From Streptomyces iranensis (lineage in GTDB: Bacteria; Actinomycetota; Actinomycetes; Streptomycetales; Streptomycetaceae), in assembly GCF_017874715.1 (NCBI RefSeq), contig NZ_JAGGLR010000006.1, forward strand, positions 248,001-312,000: 64,000 nucleotides of DNA, in the 5' to 3' direction. The notes beneath the pieces are model-generated. The model worked only from the letters and a program-made list of their open reading frames with translations, was not told the origin of the DNA and searched no databases. The position numbers and the translations under genes are program-made. Below, piece after piece: positions 26,291 to 36,025 of this stretch. Each line of letters opens with the position of its first letter. The stretch's first letter is position 1.

Positions 26291-27052
26291 GTGGCGCTCA
26301 GGCCCGAGCCGACCGCGCCGTTCCACTCGGTGCAGCACGCCCTCCGCATCCTGGAGGTCGTCGCCAAACACTCGTCCGGCGTCAGCGACATCATGCTCGC
26401 CAGGGAGACCCGGCTTCCGGCCCACCAGCTCGCCGATCTGCTGCGGATGCTGCGCCGCGAGGGCTATGTGGAGCAGATCGCCGACGGCGCCTACGTCGGT
26501 GGCAACGCCCTGACCCTGCTGGGCTCCGCCGCCCCCGACCGCGGCCATGCCGTCCGGGACAAGCTCCAGCAGTCGCTCATCGCCCTGCGCGACTCGGTGG
26601 GCGCGGCGGTCTACCTGAGTCGCTATGTGGACGGCGAAATCAAGATCACCCAGTATGCGGACGGGCCGCGCGCCCCCAAGGTCAACGAATGGGTGGACTT
26701 CCGCTCCGCCGCCCACGCCATGGCGCTCGGCAAATGCCTGCTCACCCAGCTCGACCACGACAGCCGCCGCGATCACCTCGCCCGCCACAAGACGGTGCGG
26801 CTCACCTCCCGGACCACCACCAACGAAAAGGTGCTGTTCCGCAAGCTGGACAGCCAGCCCGCCACCGTCCCCGTCCTTGACCTGCAGGAATACGCGGTCG
26901 GCACGGTCTGTGCGGCGGTTCCGATCAGCGCCGGGCGCTCGGTGGGCTGTCTGGCCCTCTCCCTCCCCCTGGCCCATGCCCACCGCCTCCGCCAGGCCGC
27001 CGACGCCCTCAACCGCGAGGCGGCCCCGATGCTGCTCTCCCTCTCTATCTGA
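26291..27052 (+). CDS. IclR-type transcriptional regulator
   Basis: The 253-residue protein has an N-terminal winged helix (HALRILEVVAKHSSGVSDI, ETRLPAHQLADLLRMLRREG) and a C-terminal GAF-like effector domain (AVYLSRYVDGEIKI, AAHAMALGKCLLTQL, GTVCAAVPISAG). This is IclR architecture. GTG 26291 was chosen because GAGGGGGGAAATC lies directly upstream. It is the local regulator for the ehu/amidase/isomerase genes by position; the effector is probably the imported compound or a metabolite. The palindrome at 19687 is a candidate site. Confidence 0.85.
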   Translation: MALRPEPTAPFHSVQHALRILEVVAKHSSGVSDIMLARETRLPAHQLADLLRMLRREGYVEQIADGAYVGGNALTLLGSAAPDRGHAVRDKLQQSLIALRDSVGAAVYLSRYVDGEIKITQYADGPRAPKVNEWVDFRSAAHAMALGKCLLTQLDHDSRRDHLARHKTVRLTSRTTTNEKVLFRKLDSQPATVPVLDLQEYAVGTVCAAVPISAGRSVGCLALSLPLAHAHRLRQAADALNREAAPMLLSLSI

Positions 27053-27144
27053 ACTGCTCGGCCTCTCCATCTGAGCTGCTCGGCCCCGGAGCGGGATGGT
27101 CAAAACCACCCCTTCGGACCAGGTACTATTTATGTCGTCAGCAG

Positions 27145-27218
27145 GCGCCGCTAGCTCAGTTGGTTAGAGCAGCTGACTCTTAATCAGCGGGTCCGGGGTT
27201 CGAGTCCCTGGCGGCGCA
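27145..27218 (+). tRNA. tRNA-Lys (CTT anticodon)
   Basis: The 74-nt sequence folds as a cloverleaf. The acceptor GCGCCGC/GCGGCGC pairs fully, the D-loop has AGCTCAGTTGGTTAGAGC, and the anticodon stem GCTGA/TCAGC closes a loop CTCTTAA with anticodon CTT. The T-arm has GGTTCGAGTCC. CCA is not encoded after the discriminator A. A degenerate genomic island starts just downstream, so this tRNA is a likely integration site. Confidence 0.97.
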
Positions 27219-27227
27219 CCGTGACAG

Positions 27228-27263
27228 GACTGGGGTTTCTCGATTCTTCGAGAAACCCCAGTC
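27228..27263 (+). terminator. Perfect 16-bp hairpin after tRNA-Lys
   Basis: GACTGGGGTTTCTCGA (27228-27243) is the exact inverse complement of 27248-27263, with a 4-nt loop. It begins 10 nt after the tRNA and should terminate its transcript. No long U-tract follows, as is usual in streptomycetes. Confidence 0.8.
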
Positions 27264-27324
27264 GGCGTTTGGCCAGTACAGGTCATGGTCGGGGATCACG
27301 TCGATGTCCGGTGCCTGCACTTCG

Positions 27325-27780
27325 CTACGTCCCCGGAGGAAGTACCCGAGTCCGGGATGGCGCGGCGGACGATGGCGTGCCAGCTTCAGGCAGGGAAGGG
27401 CGATTATCCGCGAGATCCTCGTCGCCCACCTCAATGACCTTGTTGAAGAGCCAGATCAGGCGCATCGATCGCACCGCACCAAGAATTATCGCGATCTCTG
27501 TCAGCCAGTGCACCCCTCCTGGGTCATGCTCCGTCGTGTCAAGGACGGTGGCCAACAGGCACAGTCCGGAAATCGTCAGCGTGGCACTCAGGATGCTGAC
27601 CCAGTTGCGACGGAACTGCGGGCCAAGGCGTCGGTTCGTGCGCAGTTCATGCATGCGCCGACCAGTCGAAGCCGCGTACTGGGCAATGGCTGCGGTGACG
27701 AAGCTGCCCACCAGCGCGGCGACAGTTGCTGTCGTCGTGTAGATCGTGGTGCGCTGCTCCCGTCCGGGCCACCCCAGGAC
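27325..27780 (-). pseudogene. 5'-truncated membrane protein gene of unknown function
   Basis: About 150 codons on the reverse strand read as a plausible protein with three membrane helices (TTATVAALVGSFVTAAIAQYAA, WVSILSATLTISGLCLLATVL, and WLTEIAIILGAVRSM). A hydrophilic tail ends at 27325. Upstream of about 27780 the same frame becomes nonsense antisense to pglW, and no start codon with a ribosome site is present. It therefore looks decapitated at the junction with the pglW remnant. I do not recognise the family. Confidence 0.55.
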
Positions 27781-30146
27781 GCCGATGGCCTCCGGCGAGC
27801 GCCCGGTGTGGGGCGACGGTGCGACCGAGGCGGCCGACCTGGACGACGAGACCCCCATCTGTTCGCCGACTCCTTCGAGCAGTCCCTGCGCCGGGACCTC
27901 GAAGAGTTCTTCCGCCGCGCCCTGCACCGGGATATCAACCGCCGCCATGACTCGCTGGAGCTGATGCACGACGCATGGCGGGCGGTTTTCAGGGCGGCGG
28001 AGACCGCGGCGCCCTCGCCCACGTCCGACACTCTGTCCCTGACCACCCTGGGCGATGTGCCGGAGCACCTGTCCCTGGACGAGATCCGGGACCTGTACGC
28101 GGAGCGGGCCACCCTGGACACCCCGCTGGAGCAGTCCGGGCTCACGCCGCGTGCTCAGGGCGTCGCAGCGGACTTCGGCGCCACCACCGTGAGGGAACTG
28201 CTGAACGTACCGCTGTACCGCTTCCAGCAGAAGCAGCGTGGCATTGGCGTGGTCGTCAAGCGGGAGTTGCACCGGCGCCACCGCCAGTGGACGGCCGCCC
28301 TGCGCGCCAAGAAGCCGACGACGGCCCCCGCCAAGGCACGGCGCCCTGCGCGCGAGGAGGACGATCTACTCACCGCCTCGCTGGACGCCCGCCTGCCCAT
28401 TGAGCGGCTGGCCGGACTGCTGAACCCGCCCCGCCCCGGCCGCAAGGACAACAAGCTCCCCCAGGTCATCGCCGCGTTCCTTGGCCTTCCCGCGCCCGAA
28501 GGCGTTCCGGACGCCCCCCCCTGGACCTGCCCCCCTGGGTCACCGGCAAGAAGGTCGCAGAGGCACTCGGCCTCTCCCACTTCACCGTCTCCAAGCACAT
28601 CACCGCCGCCAGCACGGAGTGGGCGGAGGCCGGATGGATGTCGGCGCTGCGGGACGAGTTGGTGGAGACCGTCCGCGAGGCGGGCCGGGTCATGACCGCC
28701 CGGCAGCTCGCCCTGGAACTGCGGGCCCGGCACGGCGCCGGGGGCGACTCCGCCGAACGTACGGAGGCCACCGCACTGGCGGTCGTACGGGCCGCGCTGG
28801 CCGCCGAGAAACTCCTGAACGGCAACGCCAAGAACCACGAGCCACGGCTCGCCGCGCTGCGAAGGCGGGGCCGGGTACTGATCGCCATGGAGTCGCTGGA
28901 GGGGTCGGACGACCCGACGTCCGAGGAGATGGCCGACTACGCCATCGAGCTGGGGGAAAAAGCGGACGTCCTGGCAGCGGCCGATCCACTCGCGGACCGG
29001 CCCGCCATACTGCGTGACCTGCGCGGTGTATCACTGCCGAAGGGTATGGCCCCACTGCCGGAGTCCCGGATCGTCCCTCTGGCGGCGGCGGCTTCCGAGA
29101 CTGCGGCCTCGTCGCCCCGGCTGGAGCTGTACCCGAGGACGCTGGAGCTGTCACGGGCGCTGGCGCTCTCCCAGGCGGCGGCCGGCGTGCGCCGTGAAGT
29201 CGGCATCAGCCTGGAAGGTCTGCTCTCCCGGGTGCGCTCCCGCTTCCCGGACATGCGACTCGGCACACCGACGTACGTTGAGGTCGAGGAGGCACTCAAG
29301 CACGCGGGGTTCCCCCTCACGTACGACACGGAAACCGACCGTTTCCGCCCGCCCGCCCCGCCCGCCGTCTCCGGCACGAGCTGGCTCACCGGCACCCGGG
29401 TGTCACTCACCACAAGCTCTGCCACCTCGGTCAGCCGAAGCGCCGCGACGGCGAGTGTTCTGGCCGAGCGGGCCAGAACCCGGGCGGGGCGCGAGCGGCG
29501 CGAACCCTGGGTACTGCTCACGGCCAAGTTGGACACCGCGACCCGGCAGGGCGGTTTCCTCGCCCTCAACGTGGACGTCAGGCACCTGCGCGGCGCCGCC
29601 GACCTGATCGCCGCCGCCTTCCCCGTCACGCGGGTGGACCTCGCCGGGCTGTTCCTCGCGGAGTTCCGCGGCCTGGCCCGGGAACACGGCACCGCCTGGG
29701 ATCAGGTCCTCGGCGCCGACACGCGCTTCACCCGCACCGGCGAGCTTCCGGGCGGCCTGCGCTCCTACGTGTCCCGCGTCTGGTCCCGCGTCCAGGCCCG
29801 GCTGGACGCCGTGGCCCAGAAGGAGAGTGACACGGTGCTCTTCGGCCACACTGCGGGCCTGCTCGCGCACTACTACGAGGCGGGCGGCCACGACCTGCTG
29901 GTCGGCCTGCAACGTTCCGCCCGGCAGCCCGGTGGGCTGCCGGGCGGCCTGTGGCTGCTGACGCCCACGCGCAACCCCCAGGGCGTACCGGTGCTGGACG
30001 GGCGCACGGTGGAGATCACCGGCGGCGACGCGGAGCGCGTGGTGCTGACGGAGTCGTATCTGCGCAAGCTCGAAAAGGAGCTGGAGCGTGCGGAGGAGCC
30101 GGCGCCGTCGCGGAGCGGTGACGCCGGGGCGACCCGACTCGGCTGA
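27776..30146 (+). pseudogene. pglW: 3' remnant of BREX kinase gene pglW, frameshifted
   Basis: About 790 codons correspond to the C-terminal half of PglW, the Ser/Thr kinase of BREX type 2 (Pgl) phage defence. Homology starts in the last part of the kinase domain (GERPVWGDGATE, then LFADSFEQSLRRDLEEFFRR). It runs through a helix-hairpin-helix-like stretch (ATTVRELLNVPLYRFQQK) to the normal-looking end. Reading requires two frame changes in cytosine runs: one C missing near 27852-27856 and one extra near 28514-28520. The N-terminal nuclease-like and catalytic kinase parts are gone. An open frame at 28638-30146 (502 codons) remains but should not be a working protein. Confidence 0.75.
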
Positions 30147-30267
30147 GCCTCTGCGCGCGTCACCGCCTGATGTCGAGCCGTCACTCGTGGGAGTGATCCA
30201 CCACGGACCGCACCCCAGCCGCGCAGGTGCCCGGGAACACTGGCTTCCTCCAGGAAAGGGGTGCAAC

Positions 30268-30855
30268 ATGACGGTTATGACCGAGCGCACGTCCCACATG
30301 CTGGTGGAGGAGTTCGAGGAGATCGCTTCCACCGCGCCCGAAACCGTCACGTTGGAGTTCATCAACGGACGGATCGAGGAGAAGTACGTGCCGGACGGGG
30401 ATCACGACGAGATCGTCAGGTGGCTGCAGAAGCGCTGCATGCAGCACCGCCCCGACCTCTGGCTCTACGCGGGCGAGCGTGGGCTGAAGGTCGAGGCCTA
30501 CCGCAAGGGGCGGGCCCGCCCGGACGGAGTGCTGGCGCCGGAGGGGCACTTCAGGGGACACGGCGAGTGGTCCGACCCCGAGGGGGTCCTGATGGCCGTC
30601 GAGGTCACCTCGCATGACGGAGACACCGACCGCCGCGACCGTATCGACAAGCCCGCTGCCTACGCGGCGTCGGGCATTCCCGTCTATCTCCTCGTGGACC
30701 GTGACGCCTGCGCGGTCATCGTCCACACCAACCCCGACCCGAAGAGCGGCTGCTACCTCGACATCCACCGGGCCCCCTTCGGCGAGCGGGTGGACCTGCC
30801 CGACCCGGTGGGCATCACGCTCGACACGGACATCCTCAAGAACTACGTCCGCTGA
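30268..30855 (+). CDS. Uma2-family PD-(D/E)XK endonuclease
   Basis: The 195-residue protein has the Uma2/DUF820 restriction-like fold. LEFINGRIEEK is followed by the catalytic core, with RARPDGVLAP giving the aspartate and LMAVEVTSHDGDTDRRDR giving the E-x-T/K region, then YLLVDRDA. ATG 30268 follows AAAGGGG at 6 nt. The gene looks intact although both neighbours are decayed BREX remnants. Uma2 genes are abundant in streptomycetes and often mobile. A defence or mobile-element role is possible but not shown. Confidence 0.85.
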   Translation: MTVMTERTSHMLVEEFEEIASTAPETVTLEFINGRIEEKYVPDGDHDEIVRWLQKRCMQHRPDLWLYAGERGLKVEAYRKGRARPDGVLAPEGHFRGHGEWSDPEGVLMAVEVTSHDGDTDRRDRIDKPAAYAASGIPVYLLVDRDACAVIVHTNPDPKSGCYLDIHRAPFGERVDLPDPVGITLDTDILKNYVR

Positions 30856-31066
30856 GGCCCGGCCGCCAGGCCTGCGGCCTGAACAGCAGCCCGGGTACAC
30901 ACTGGCGTACCCGGGCTTGGACTCAGAGGGCATGAACTCTGCCGCCGGACGCATGAAACGGGCACGGGGGCGCCGCGCAACAGGGACGCATGCCCCGCGC
31001 TTCCGGGGCCGTGAGCCGCCCGCCCTGCCGCCTTTGAGCAGGGGCGGCAAGGGCGGGCGGCGGTCT

Positions 31067-31285
31067 TCAGTACCGCTGCCGACCGCCCGGGTAGCGGACC
31101 GGCTGTCGGCATTCCGGGGCGTCACTGGGCGGAAGCTGTCCGTCCAGCGCATGGCACAGGGCCGCGTGCAACTGCTCCGCCGAGGCGGGGGTCAGCCGCA
31201 ATTCGGTGACGGCGAGTTGCCGTCCGCCGCCGCTGATCTGGAGTGGCAGTGCGAGTACGCCGCCGTCGGGGCGGCGCAGGCCCCG
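31067..31285 (-). pseudogene. C-terminal fragment of an unidentified reverse-strand gene
   Basis: Read leftward from about 31285 to the TGA at 31067-31069, some 72 codons give a convincing protein end with typical Streptomyces codon use (LPLQISGGGRQLAVTELRL, then AEQLHAALCHALDGQ). It resembles the ends of small DUF6907-like proteins, but I am not sure. Its 5' part is missing: the frame meets the rightward brxD remnant at about 31287, so this is a rearrangement joint. The 30856-31066 stretch to its left shows no gene. Confidence 0.4.
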
Positions 31286-31286
31286 T

Positions 31287-31857
31287 GTCGGGGCGCTCGG
31301 CTTCCTTCAGGGACTGCTGACCGTGTTGAAGGACTGCGGCCACCCCGGACTGCTCGTCGTCCTGGACGAGATCGAGACCCTGCAACGCGTTCGCGGAGAC
31401 GTACGGGAGAAAGGACTCAACGCCCTTCGCCAGCTGCTGGACGAGATCGACGCGGGACGCTTTCCCGGGCTTTTCCTCGTCATCACCGGTACCCCGGCCT
31501 TCTACGACGGGCAGCAGGGTGTACAGCGGCTCCCCCCCACTCGCCGGGCGGCTCGCCACCGATTTCTCCACCGACCCCGCTTCGACTCGCCGCGCGCCGT
31601 ACAGCTCCGGCTCACCGGATTCGACCTGGCCAAGCTCGACGAGTTGGGCAGGTCGGTCCGCGATCTCTACGCGGGTGGCACCCGCCACCCCGAGCGGATC
31701 GCCGAACGGGCCGACGACGCGTACATCGGGGAGCTGGCCACCGCTCTCACCGGAACGCTCGGCGGGCGCGTGGGCATCGCACCCCGGCTCTTTCTGAAAA
31801 AGCTGGTGGACGTGTTGGACCGGGTGGACGAACACGCGGACTTCGATCCACGCCGGC
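31287..31857 (+). pseudogene. brxD: 3' remnant of BREX ATP-binding gene brxD
   Basis: About 190 codons match the C-terminal half of BrxD, the ATP-binding protein of BREX type 2: GFLQGLLTVLKDCGHPGLLV, Walker B-like VVLDEIETLQR, and FLVITGTPAFYDGQQGVQRL. The 5' half with Walker A is absent. An extra C in the run at 31532-31538 and a missing C in 31575-31578 throw about 14 codons out of frame, then restore it. The end runs in frame straight into brxHI sequence with no stop between, which suggests a small deletion fused the two genes. Confidence 0.7.
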
Positions 31858-33745
31858 TGGACCGGTTGCACCCCGGCCTGGTCCACCACATCGTCAACAC
31901 CCTTGGCTGGCGCGCTCTGCGTCCTCTCCAGAATGAGGCCATCGTCCCTTTGCTGGACGGTTCGGACGCCATCCTGCTCGCTCCCACCGCGGGCGGTAAG
32001 ACAGAGGCCGCGGCCTTCCCTCTGCTGTCGCGGATGGCGGAGGAGAACTGAAGCGGCACCTCGGTGCTGTACGTCTGTCCGCTGAAGGCCCTGCTGAACA
32101 ACTTGCTGCCGCGCCTGGAGACGTACGCCTCCTGGCTGGGCCGGACCGCGGCACTCTGGCACGGGGACGTGTCGTCAGCACGCAGGAAAGGGATCCTGCG
32201 GGCGCGGCCGGACATCCTTCTGACCACGCCGGAGTCCCTTGAGTCGATGTTGGTCAGCGCCAACGTGGATCACCGGGCGTTCTTCGCCGGGCTGCGTTCG
32301 ATCGTGGTGGACGAGGTGCACGCCTTCGCCGGGGACGACCGTGGATGGCATCTGCTGGCCGTGCTGGAGCGGCTGGAACGGGTGGTCGGGCGGCCGGTGC
32401 AACGGGTGGGGCTGTCGGCGACGGTCGGGAACCCGGAACAGTTGCTGGGCTGGTTGCAGGGCTCGGGGGCCGGACAGCGCATGGCCCAGGTGGTGGCGCC
32501 ACACCTGCGGGAGACGGCCCCCACCCTGCCTCCGCCCGGCGATATCCAGCTCGATCATGTCGGCTCACTGGAGAACGCGGCCACGGTGATCTCCGCTCTG
32601 CACCTGGGCGAAAAACGGCTGGTGTTCTGCGAATCCCGCAAGCAGGTCGAGGAGCTGGGCGAGAGTCTGCGCGCCAAAGGCGTGACGACGTTCCTGTCGC
32701 ATGCGTCGCTGTCGATCGACGAGCGGGGTCGGTCCGTAACTGTCTGTTCCTCGCGACGGGTGAGGGCGGGCTGCTCGCCGCTTCGGCACTGCTACTGCTG
32801 TGGTCGCGTGGCTGGGTCGAGGCGGTCGTAGCTCCCCCGGAACCACGGCACATCGTGGCGCAGCAGGTGCTGGCCCTCTGCCTCCAGGAACATACAGTCG
32901 GGGATCGGCTGTGGCAGGAGTGGTGGGGCGGGCTGGGCCCCTTCGGACCGGCGGCCGAACCGATTGTCCGGCACCTGGTGGGTGAGGGATATCTCGAACG
33001 GGACGGTGACCTGCTGTTCATCGGCCCGGAGGCCGAGCGACGCTTCGGGTACCGGCATTTCATGGACCTGACGGCGGTGTTCACTGCCGCACCAGAGTTC
33101 ACGGTGCTGTCCGGCCGCAGCGAGATCGGCACGACCGATCCACAGCTACTGACCGAGGAGGTGGCCGGACCGCGGCGGCTGCTGCTGGCGGGGCGCAACT
33201 GGCAAGTGACCTACATCGACTGGTCCCGGCGGCGCTGCTTCGTCGAGCCGGTGGACGGCGGCGGCAAGGCCCGGTGGAGCAGCGGTCGGGCCCTGCGGGC
33301 ACTCTCGCACGAGCTGACGGGCGCGGCTCGGGAGGTTCTCCTGGGAGCCGATCCACCGGTGACGCTGACCAAGCGCGCAGAGTCGGCTCTGGCCCAGGTT
33401 CGGGAAGACAACGCGGAATACGTTCACCCGGACGGAACGGTGATCCTACGCGGCGGACGGGACACCAACGTCCGGTGGTGGACATGGGCCGGCTATCGCG
33501 CCAACGCCACCCTGGCGGCCACGCTCACGAACATCGCCGACCCGCTCCAGCGCCCCACAGACACCTATGTCAGGCTTCGCGAGGATCTCACCCCTGACGA
33601 TTGGCAAAAAGCGAAGGCCGAGGCCGAAAGTCGGCTCTGCCTGCCTGCCGTGGACGCCCGTGCAGCAAGCGGGCTCAAGTTCAACACTGCGCCGTCAGAT
33701 TCGCCTCAGCTGAGCGGTGACCTGGCATTTTCGGCGCACAACTGA
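31857..33745 (+). pseudogene. brxHI: Disrupted BREX helicase gene brxHI
   Basis: This is an Lhr-like DEAD/DEAH helicase of BREX type 2. Recognisable parts are LLAPTAGGKTEAAAFPLLSR (motif I), LLTTPESLES, VVDEVHAFAGDDRGWHLLA (motif II) and LSATVGNPEQLL (motif III). Three lesions are visible. A TGA at 32049-32051 stands where Trp is expected (EEN*SGTSVLYVC). A deletion near 32725-32735 joins SLSIDERG to RNCLFLATGE and shifts frame, removing helicase motifs V-VI. The start codon was lost in the fusion to brxD. The C-terminal part, from about 32730 to 33745, stays open for some 330 codons. Confidence 0.75.
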
Positions 33746-33751
33746 TCAAGC

Positions 33752-33788
33752 GAATGGCCCGGGTGCTCTCGACAGCCCCGGGCCATTC
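33752..33788. terminator. Bidirectional terminator hairpin
   Basis: GAATGGCCCGGG at 33752-33763 pairs perfectly with CCCGGGCCATTC at 33777-33788 over a 13-nt loop. It separates the brxHI remnant and the convergent DUF2277 gene, whose stop codon it touches. Confidence 0.8.
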
Positions 33789-34005
33789 AGCGTGCCGCCC
33801 CGCCGCGCACCTCGAGCGAGTCCAGCAGCTCCCCCGTGGCGGCGGCGATGGCCTCGACGGCCTTGTCGAACGCCTCCGCGTTGTGGGCGGCCGGGCTGCG
33901 GAAGCCGGAGATCTTGCGGACGTACTGGAGGGCTGCGGCGCGCATATCGGCCTCGGTGACGGACTCGGCGTAGGGCGGGCGGAGCGTCTTGATGGATCTG
34001 CACAT
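33787..34005 (-). CDS. DUF2277 family protein
   Basis: The small 72-residue protein begins MCRSIKTLRPP and continues with ADMRAAALQYVRKISGFRSP, the DUF2277 hallmark. A helical half (AFDKAVEAIAAATGELLDSL) follows. The family is widespread in actinobacteria and has no known function. It ends exactly at the bidirectional terminator. It follows the alpha/beta hydrolase gene after 33 nt and may be cotranscribed with it. Confidence 0.88.
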   Translation of the reverse strand: MCRSIKTLRPPYAESVTEADMRAAALQYVRKISGFRSPAAHNAEAFDKAVEAIAAATGELLDSLEVRGGAAR

Positions 34006-34038
34006 ACTGACGACGGTACGCCGGGGGTACGACAGCCC

Positions 34039-34893
34039 CTAGGCCGTCTCGGGGCCGCCCACGACGAAGGCGCGGATCAGGTCGGCCAGGGGGCCCGGCT
34101 GGTCCTGGGGGATCAGGGTGTAGCTGTCGGGGATCTCCACCAGACTGCCCCGGGGCAGCAGACCAGCCAGGCGCAGACCGTGCTCGGGCGGCATGACGCG
34201 GTCCTCGGACGCCCAGGCCACCAGGGCGGGTCGGTCGAAGGTGCGCAGGGCGTCGGCCCAGTGGAGCAGCTCGTTCACCGGTGGCACGCCGAGGGCGTAC
34301 TTCCGCAGGTCGCGGCGGACCTCCGGGGAGGTCCACAGCGGCTGGAACCAGGCGTCCATCACCTCGCGGTCCACCGGGCGCTTGGTCATCCAGCCCCAGG
34401 TCATCGGCAGCCGTCGCAGGGGTGCGAGCTTCAGCAGCTTGAAGGCGGCGTTGAGCCCGCCCGGCAGCTTCGCGGCCAGCCGCAGATTCTTGCCGGGCAG
34501 CCCGGGAGGGTAGTTCTCGAACGCCTCGCAGGAGGTGATCACCAGTCGGCCGATCCGCTGGTCGCGGCCGTCGGCGATCAGCGCCTGCGCGCCGCCCCAG
34601 TCGTTCATGGCCAGCGTGACATCCGTAAGGTCGAGCCGGTCCAGGAACTCGGCGACCAGCCGAGCCACTCCGAGCACCGACAGATCCGCGTCGGGCCGCA
34701 TCGGGCGGCGGTGCCCGCCCAGGGGGAGGGTGGGGACGACACAGCGGATGTCGGGGGCCAGCGCGGCGACCACATCGCGCCACAGGGAGCCGTCCATGGC
34801 GACTCCGTGCAGCAGGACCGCGACGGGGCCCTCGCCTCCCGTGTCCTCGTACTCGATGACGCCTGCCGAGAGTTCCACCTCGAGATGCGGCAT
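34039..34893 (-). CDS. Alpha/beta hydrolase with aspartate nucleophile elbow
   Basis: The 284-residue hydrolase has the oxyanion motif VLLHGVAMDG. Its nucleophile elbow reads AMNDWGGAQAL: aspartate replaces serine, as in haloalkane dehalogenases and epoxide hydrolases. The acid/His region is LVAWASEDRVMPPEHG plus a later segment near the C-terminus. ATG 34893 was chosen by domain start. An upstream GTG at 34920 overlaps the phosphopantetheinyl transferase stop as GTGA and is possible. Substrate unknown, and it may not belong to the PKS pathway. Confidence 0.8.
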   Translation of the reverse strand: MPHLEVELSAGVIEYEDTGGEGPVAVLLHGVAMDGSLWRDVVAALAPDIRCVVPTLPLGGHRRPMRPDADLSVLGVARLVAEFLDRLDLTDVTLAMNDWGGAQALIADGRDQRIGRLVITSCEAFENYPPGLPGKNLRLAAKLPGGLNAAFKLLKLAPLRRLPMTWGWMTKRPVDREVMDAWFQPLWTSPEVRRDLRKYALGVPPVNELLHWADALRTFDRPALVAWASEDRVMPPEHGLRLAGLLPRGSLVEIPDSYTLIPQDQPGPLADLIRAFVVGGPETA

Positions 34894-34916
34894 GGCGCCG
34901 ACTGTACCCGGGGTGA

Positions 34917-35747
34917 TCACTCCAGAGGCAGACCGGCCAGCGTCACCACCGGACGCGCCGCGTCGCCGGACGCGCCCTCGCCCCGTACGGCGTCCCTTAC
35001 GGCGACCGCCGCGTGGTAGCCGGGCGGGGCGTCCAGGTCGGCGAAGGCCCAGCCGCGCGGGCCCGGCGGGGCACCGGCGGGGGCCAGGCCCTCGGCGAGC
35101 CCGACGTGGTGGGCGCCGATCCCGCCCGGCAGCCCGGTGCCGATGCCCTTGAGGTACGCCTCCTTACGGACCCAGCAGCCCAGGAACGCCTCCTCCCGCA
35201 GCTCCTCCGGAAGCGCGTCGATCGCCGACCGCTCCTCGGGGTGCAACTGCCCGACCAGCCCCGTCAGCCGGGCCCCGGCGCGCCCGGGGTCCCGCTCCTC
35301 GACATCGGCGCCGACGGGTACTCCGGCGACGGCACACAGGGCCGCGTCCCCGGAGTGGGAGAGGGAGAAGTGCAGCGCGTCCCCGCCCGCCAGGGCCGGG
35401 CGGCCGTGCGGCTTGTCGCAGTCCGGCATGCCACAGGTCTCCCGGGTGAACGCGACCTCGGCCGGGTCGATGCCGAGATAGCCGCCGAGCAGCGTCCGCA
35501 GCCCCACATGGGAGGTCACATAGCGCTCGCGCGCCACGTCCGACCGCAGCCGCGCCGCGCGCTCGCGCTCCCGCTCGTCCAGCATGCCCTCCGCGACGGC
35601 GGCGGCAGCGGCGGCGTACGGCGGGATCCGCAGCAGCCATACGGCCACCTCACCGGGGCCGGGGCGGTCCCCGGGGCCGGGCAGGGCGCGGACCGGGGCC
35701 CATCGCCGGGGCTCATGTGCGGGCTGAACCGGGCTGGTGAAGGACAC
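34917..35747 (-). CDS. Sfp-type 4'-phosphopantetheinyl transferase
   Basis: The 276-residue protein activates carrier proteins by adding phosphopantetheine from CoA. Motifs are visible: RYVTSHVGLRTLLGGYL, HFSLSHSGDAALCAVAG, the magnesium motif VGADVEERD, and the signature WVRKEAYLKGIGTGL. GTG 35747 was chosen because GGGGGGAAG lies upstream and the domain starts there. It is the obvious partner for the two ACPs at 42448 and 53685. Confidence 0.92.
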   Translation of the reverse strand: MSFTSPVQPAHEPRRWAPVRALPGPGDRPGPGEVAVWLLRIPPYAAAAAAVAEGMLDERERERAARLRSDVARERYVTSHVGLRTLLGGYLGIDPAEVAFTRETCGMPDCDKPHGRPALAGGDALHFSLSHSGDAALCAVAGVPVGADVEERDPGRAGARLTGLVGQLHPEERSAIDALPEELREEAFLGCWVRKEAYLKGIGTGLPGGIGAHHVGLAEGLAPAGAPPGPRGWAFADLDAPPGYHAAVAVRDAVRGEGASGDAARPVVTLAGLPLE

Positions 35748-36025
35748 TGTTCGGCTTCCCCCCGTGCTATTGGCCGATGATGCGCTCGCTGCGGACGTAC
35801 TGACGGTACAGCGGCGCGCGCGGCGCGCCGTGGGTGGCCCGCCGTCGGAACGCGCCACCACGACCGCTTCACACGCCCCCAACCCCCCTGTCACAAGGCC
35901 GCGTTGCCGATCGCGGACACCCGGTGACTTAGGCCACGTTCACGGTCCGGCCGACGCGGTCACCTGTCCGTCCGCACTACGATCGCGCACGTCCGGGCAC
36001 GATCGGTGATGGGGGTTTGACGACC

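Noticed and set aside
27180..27434. Short reverse-strand reading frame overlapping tRNA-Lys
   Set aside because: Its C-terminal part is simply the tRNA read in antisense, and no homology or ribosome site is seen.
27776..33745. A working BREX defence system
   Set aside because: The pglX, pglY and pglZ genes are absent, pglW and brxD lack their 5' halves, and brxHI has a stop codon and a motif-removing deletion.
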